The position numbers and the translations under genes are program-made. Below, in pieces: positions 62,432 through 64,000 of a stretch of DNA of 64,000 nucleotides. The notes below the pieces were generated by a model that was not told the origin of the DNA, made no database searches, and saw only the letters and a list, made by a program, of their open reading frames with translations. Source of the stretch: Rachycentron canadum (Eukaryota > Chordata > Actinopteri > Carangiformes > Rachycentridae); NCBI GenBank assembly GCA_038496675.1, contig CM076654.1, positions 8,087,677 to 8,151,676 of the forward strand, written 5' to 3'. How positions within the stretch are numbered: position 1 is the stretch's first letter; each line of letters begins with the position of its first letter.

Positions 62432-62478
62432 ATGCGTTAGTTTAACGCCCACTTTTACTGGGCGTTAAACCAACGCAT
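62432..62478. repeat. Near-perfect palindrome, 20-bp arms, 7-base loop
   Basis: The left arm ATGCGTTAGTTTAACGCCCA (62432-62451) pairs with 62459-62478 at 19 of 20 positions; the only mismatch is A62439 with C62471. The loop is CTTTTAC. It lies directly before the GC-rich promoter of the next plus-strand gene. Confidence 0.92.
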
Positions 62479-62499
62479 TTTTTTTAAGCCATCGAGTGA

Positions 62500-62819
62500 T
62501 TCATCTCGTCGAAAAGAGACGATCTTTGGGTGGGTGCAGGCACAACATCCGCGCATGTGCAGTAAGACCTTCCAGTGCAGCTGCCTGCGAGGGCTGCACA
62601 CACCGAGCAGACGACCAGCGGCCCCCGGACGACGCCTCCAGGACCGGTTAAAAACGATAAACCCACCGTAAATGGGTTTATCAACACACCGGCCGTTACT
62701 CCCCTTGCTCCCGTTTACCTCGGCCGATCGTTGTGGATGGATTATTGTATCTGCGTCTCACCGAAAAGCCTTACAACGCCCAGTCAGCAGCGGCCATAGC
62801 TCGGTCCTCGACGCTGGAG
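62500..62819 (+). other. Promoter and probable untranslated first exon of next gene (letm2 position)
   Basis: A GC-rich block with an NRF1-like GCGCATGTGC (about 62552) ends at a strong donor GGAG|GTGAGTGCG (edge at 62819). A 74-codon frame inside stops at 62799 before the donor, so the exon is read as leader. In human, LETM2 lies next to NSD3 on the opposite strand, and here the exon has the matching place and direction. No LETM2 protein sequence is visible, so the identity is synteny-based only. Confidence 0.4.
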
Positions 62820-64000
62820 GTGAGTGCGCTGTCATTTGACTGGTTAGCTTTATCCAGCAGCGGGCTAAGCTAACAAGATAACCGGCTAACCTGCTGGATT
62901 AGCTGCTTTGCTAGCGTGATGCTAATTTGGTACCGGCAACATTTAACGGTTTTTAGGAGGAATTAAGTGGGAATATTTCCACATTTTCTTGACCGCCAGT
63001 CTGAGATCATTCGGTTACTTTTATTTTCGTGGCGACACGGGTAGCTAACGTTAGTGGAAAATTACCGTAATGTTGCGGATTTCTTCCAGTGTTTAGCTTC
63101 ACGTTACGTCCATTTAAAGTACCCGAGCTCCTTATTTTAACAGGAAGGTGTCTGTTTACAAACCTCTGTCGATGTCTGTGGGGTATTGTTTGATGATTGT
63201 TTTAGTGGGACATGAAGTCGATACACGGGCCAGCTCAGATTACCAGCCGGTGTGTTGTTACATAACACTGAGACCTCTTCACATGTGCGTAACCAAAAAA
63301 AAAAAAAAACTTATGTTGACAATTTCTCATGTCTGCATTGTTTGGTTCCTTGAAGCGGTTTTATAAATCATCCTGAACTCTTAGATAAACATACTTAAAA
63401 TTGAACCTGAAGAAGTGCAGCTTGTTGATGTGAGTTTTAAAGTGAATCCCATACATAGAATAATAAATATACAAACAGCAGGCTTTCATAAATATACTAT
63501 GGACGAATGATGATATAATTGTGATTTTGAGGCTAAATCCACACACATTTCTTGTACTTACACATAATCAAATATACTCAAAATAAAAGTTCTTACTGAT
63601 ACATTGAGTAATAATCATTTGACATTGTAATCATTTAAGAGCTCACTTTGCTGAACACTGTTAATTCAGTGTAAATGTGCTTTTTCAGAGGTTTGGAATA
63701 GCAGGCTCATAATTATCATATATGTCGTTTGTATGTCCACTGGAGAAACCCTCACCCCAATGCCACTGATAGACTGACTGCATTCACCGGCGATATCTAG
63801 CTGTGTAATTAGTGATGAAGGTATCAAACCAGTGGAAATTTTCCTTGATTGTAATACAAATGTGCATCGTTCCAAGATGGCTTCATCGGTCCTCAAACTG
63901 CTTTCATGAGGGCGATGAGAGTAAACTGGATTATTTCAGCCTGATAACAGCATGTTAGTTAGGTAAGGCACATTTAAAGAGCCCTGTTGTGATCATGCAT
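62820..64000 (+). other. Start of first intron of that gene, or spacer; no coding signal
   Basis: The first 300 bases after the donor stay moderately GC-rich and are marked by repeated GCTAAC/GCTAGC words. The rest is AT-rich with an A-run at 63295-63309. No further exon is recognised before the window ends. Confidence 0.4.

Noticed and set aside
1..64000. A new multi-gene system such as a defence cassette, gene cluster or CRISPR-like array
   Set aside because: All confident genes belong to known vertebrate families with unrelated roles, and repeats are microsatellites or decayed transposons without spacer-repeat organisation.

Overview
The window is teleost (probably percomorph) nuclear DNA. 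It holds intron-split vertebrate genes with GT-AG splice sites and conserved protein families, AT-rich introns, many microsatellites, fish-type LINE and hAT-like remnants, and one 392-base assembly gap at 11100-11491. I see no prokaryotic features and no CRISPR array.

Left half (1-26.6 kb): a block matching the human 22q11.21 order and relative orientation CDC45-CLDN5-septin, inverted. It starts with the 5' end of a SEPT2-subgroup septin (minus; first two coding exons, plus a probable untranslated exon near 5.9-6.1 kb). Next is an intronless claudin-5 gene (plus, 7639-8286), then about 11 kb of mostly non-coding DNA with repeats, a gap and a promoter-like RFX/CRE/CCAAT cluster. The block ends with a complete 18-coding-exon cdc45 (minus, 20681-26339) with E2F and CCAAT sites upstream.

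Right half (26.6-64 kb): a block matching human 8p11.23 PLPP5-NSD3-(LETM2). It holds plpp5 (minus; seven coding exons plus an untranslated first exon) and nsd3 (minus; 24 coding exons, about 1596 codons, with long 3' and 5' untranslated parts). At the right edge is a plus-strand GC-rich promoter with a probable first exon, in the position expected for letm2. The sequence between cdc45 and plpp5 is therefore a junction between two groups that are unlinked in human.

Functionally the genes are independent housekeeping or tissue genes: septin cytoskeleton, tight junction, replicative helicase, lipid phosphatase and H3K36 methyltransferase. They do not form a joint pathway. I found no new multi-gene system. 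The most interesting non-coding items are the RFX/CRE/CCAAT cluster beside the gap (11.5 kb), a 20-bp-arm near-perfect palindrome (62.4 kb), two hAT-like non-autonomous elements with target-site duplications (29.1-30.7 kb), a 349-bp inverted-repeat element in the nsd3 3' region (38.7 kb), a dispersed AT-rich repeat family, a His-rich stretch in nsd3, and a possible GC-AG splice donor in nsd3.
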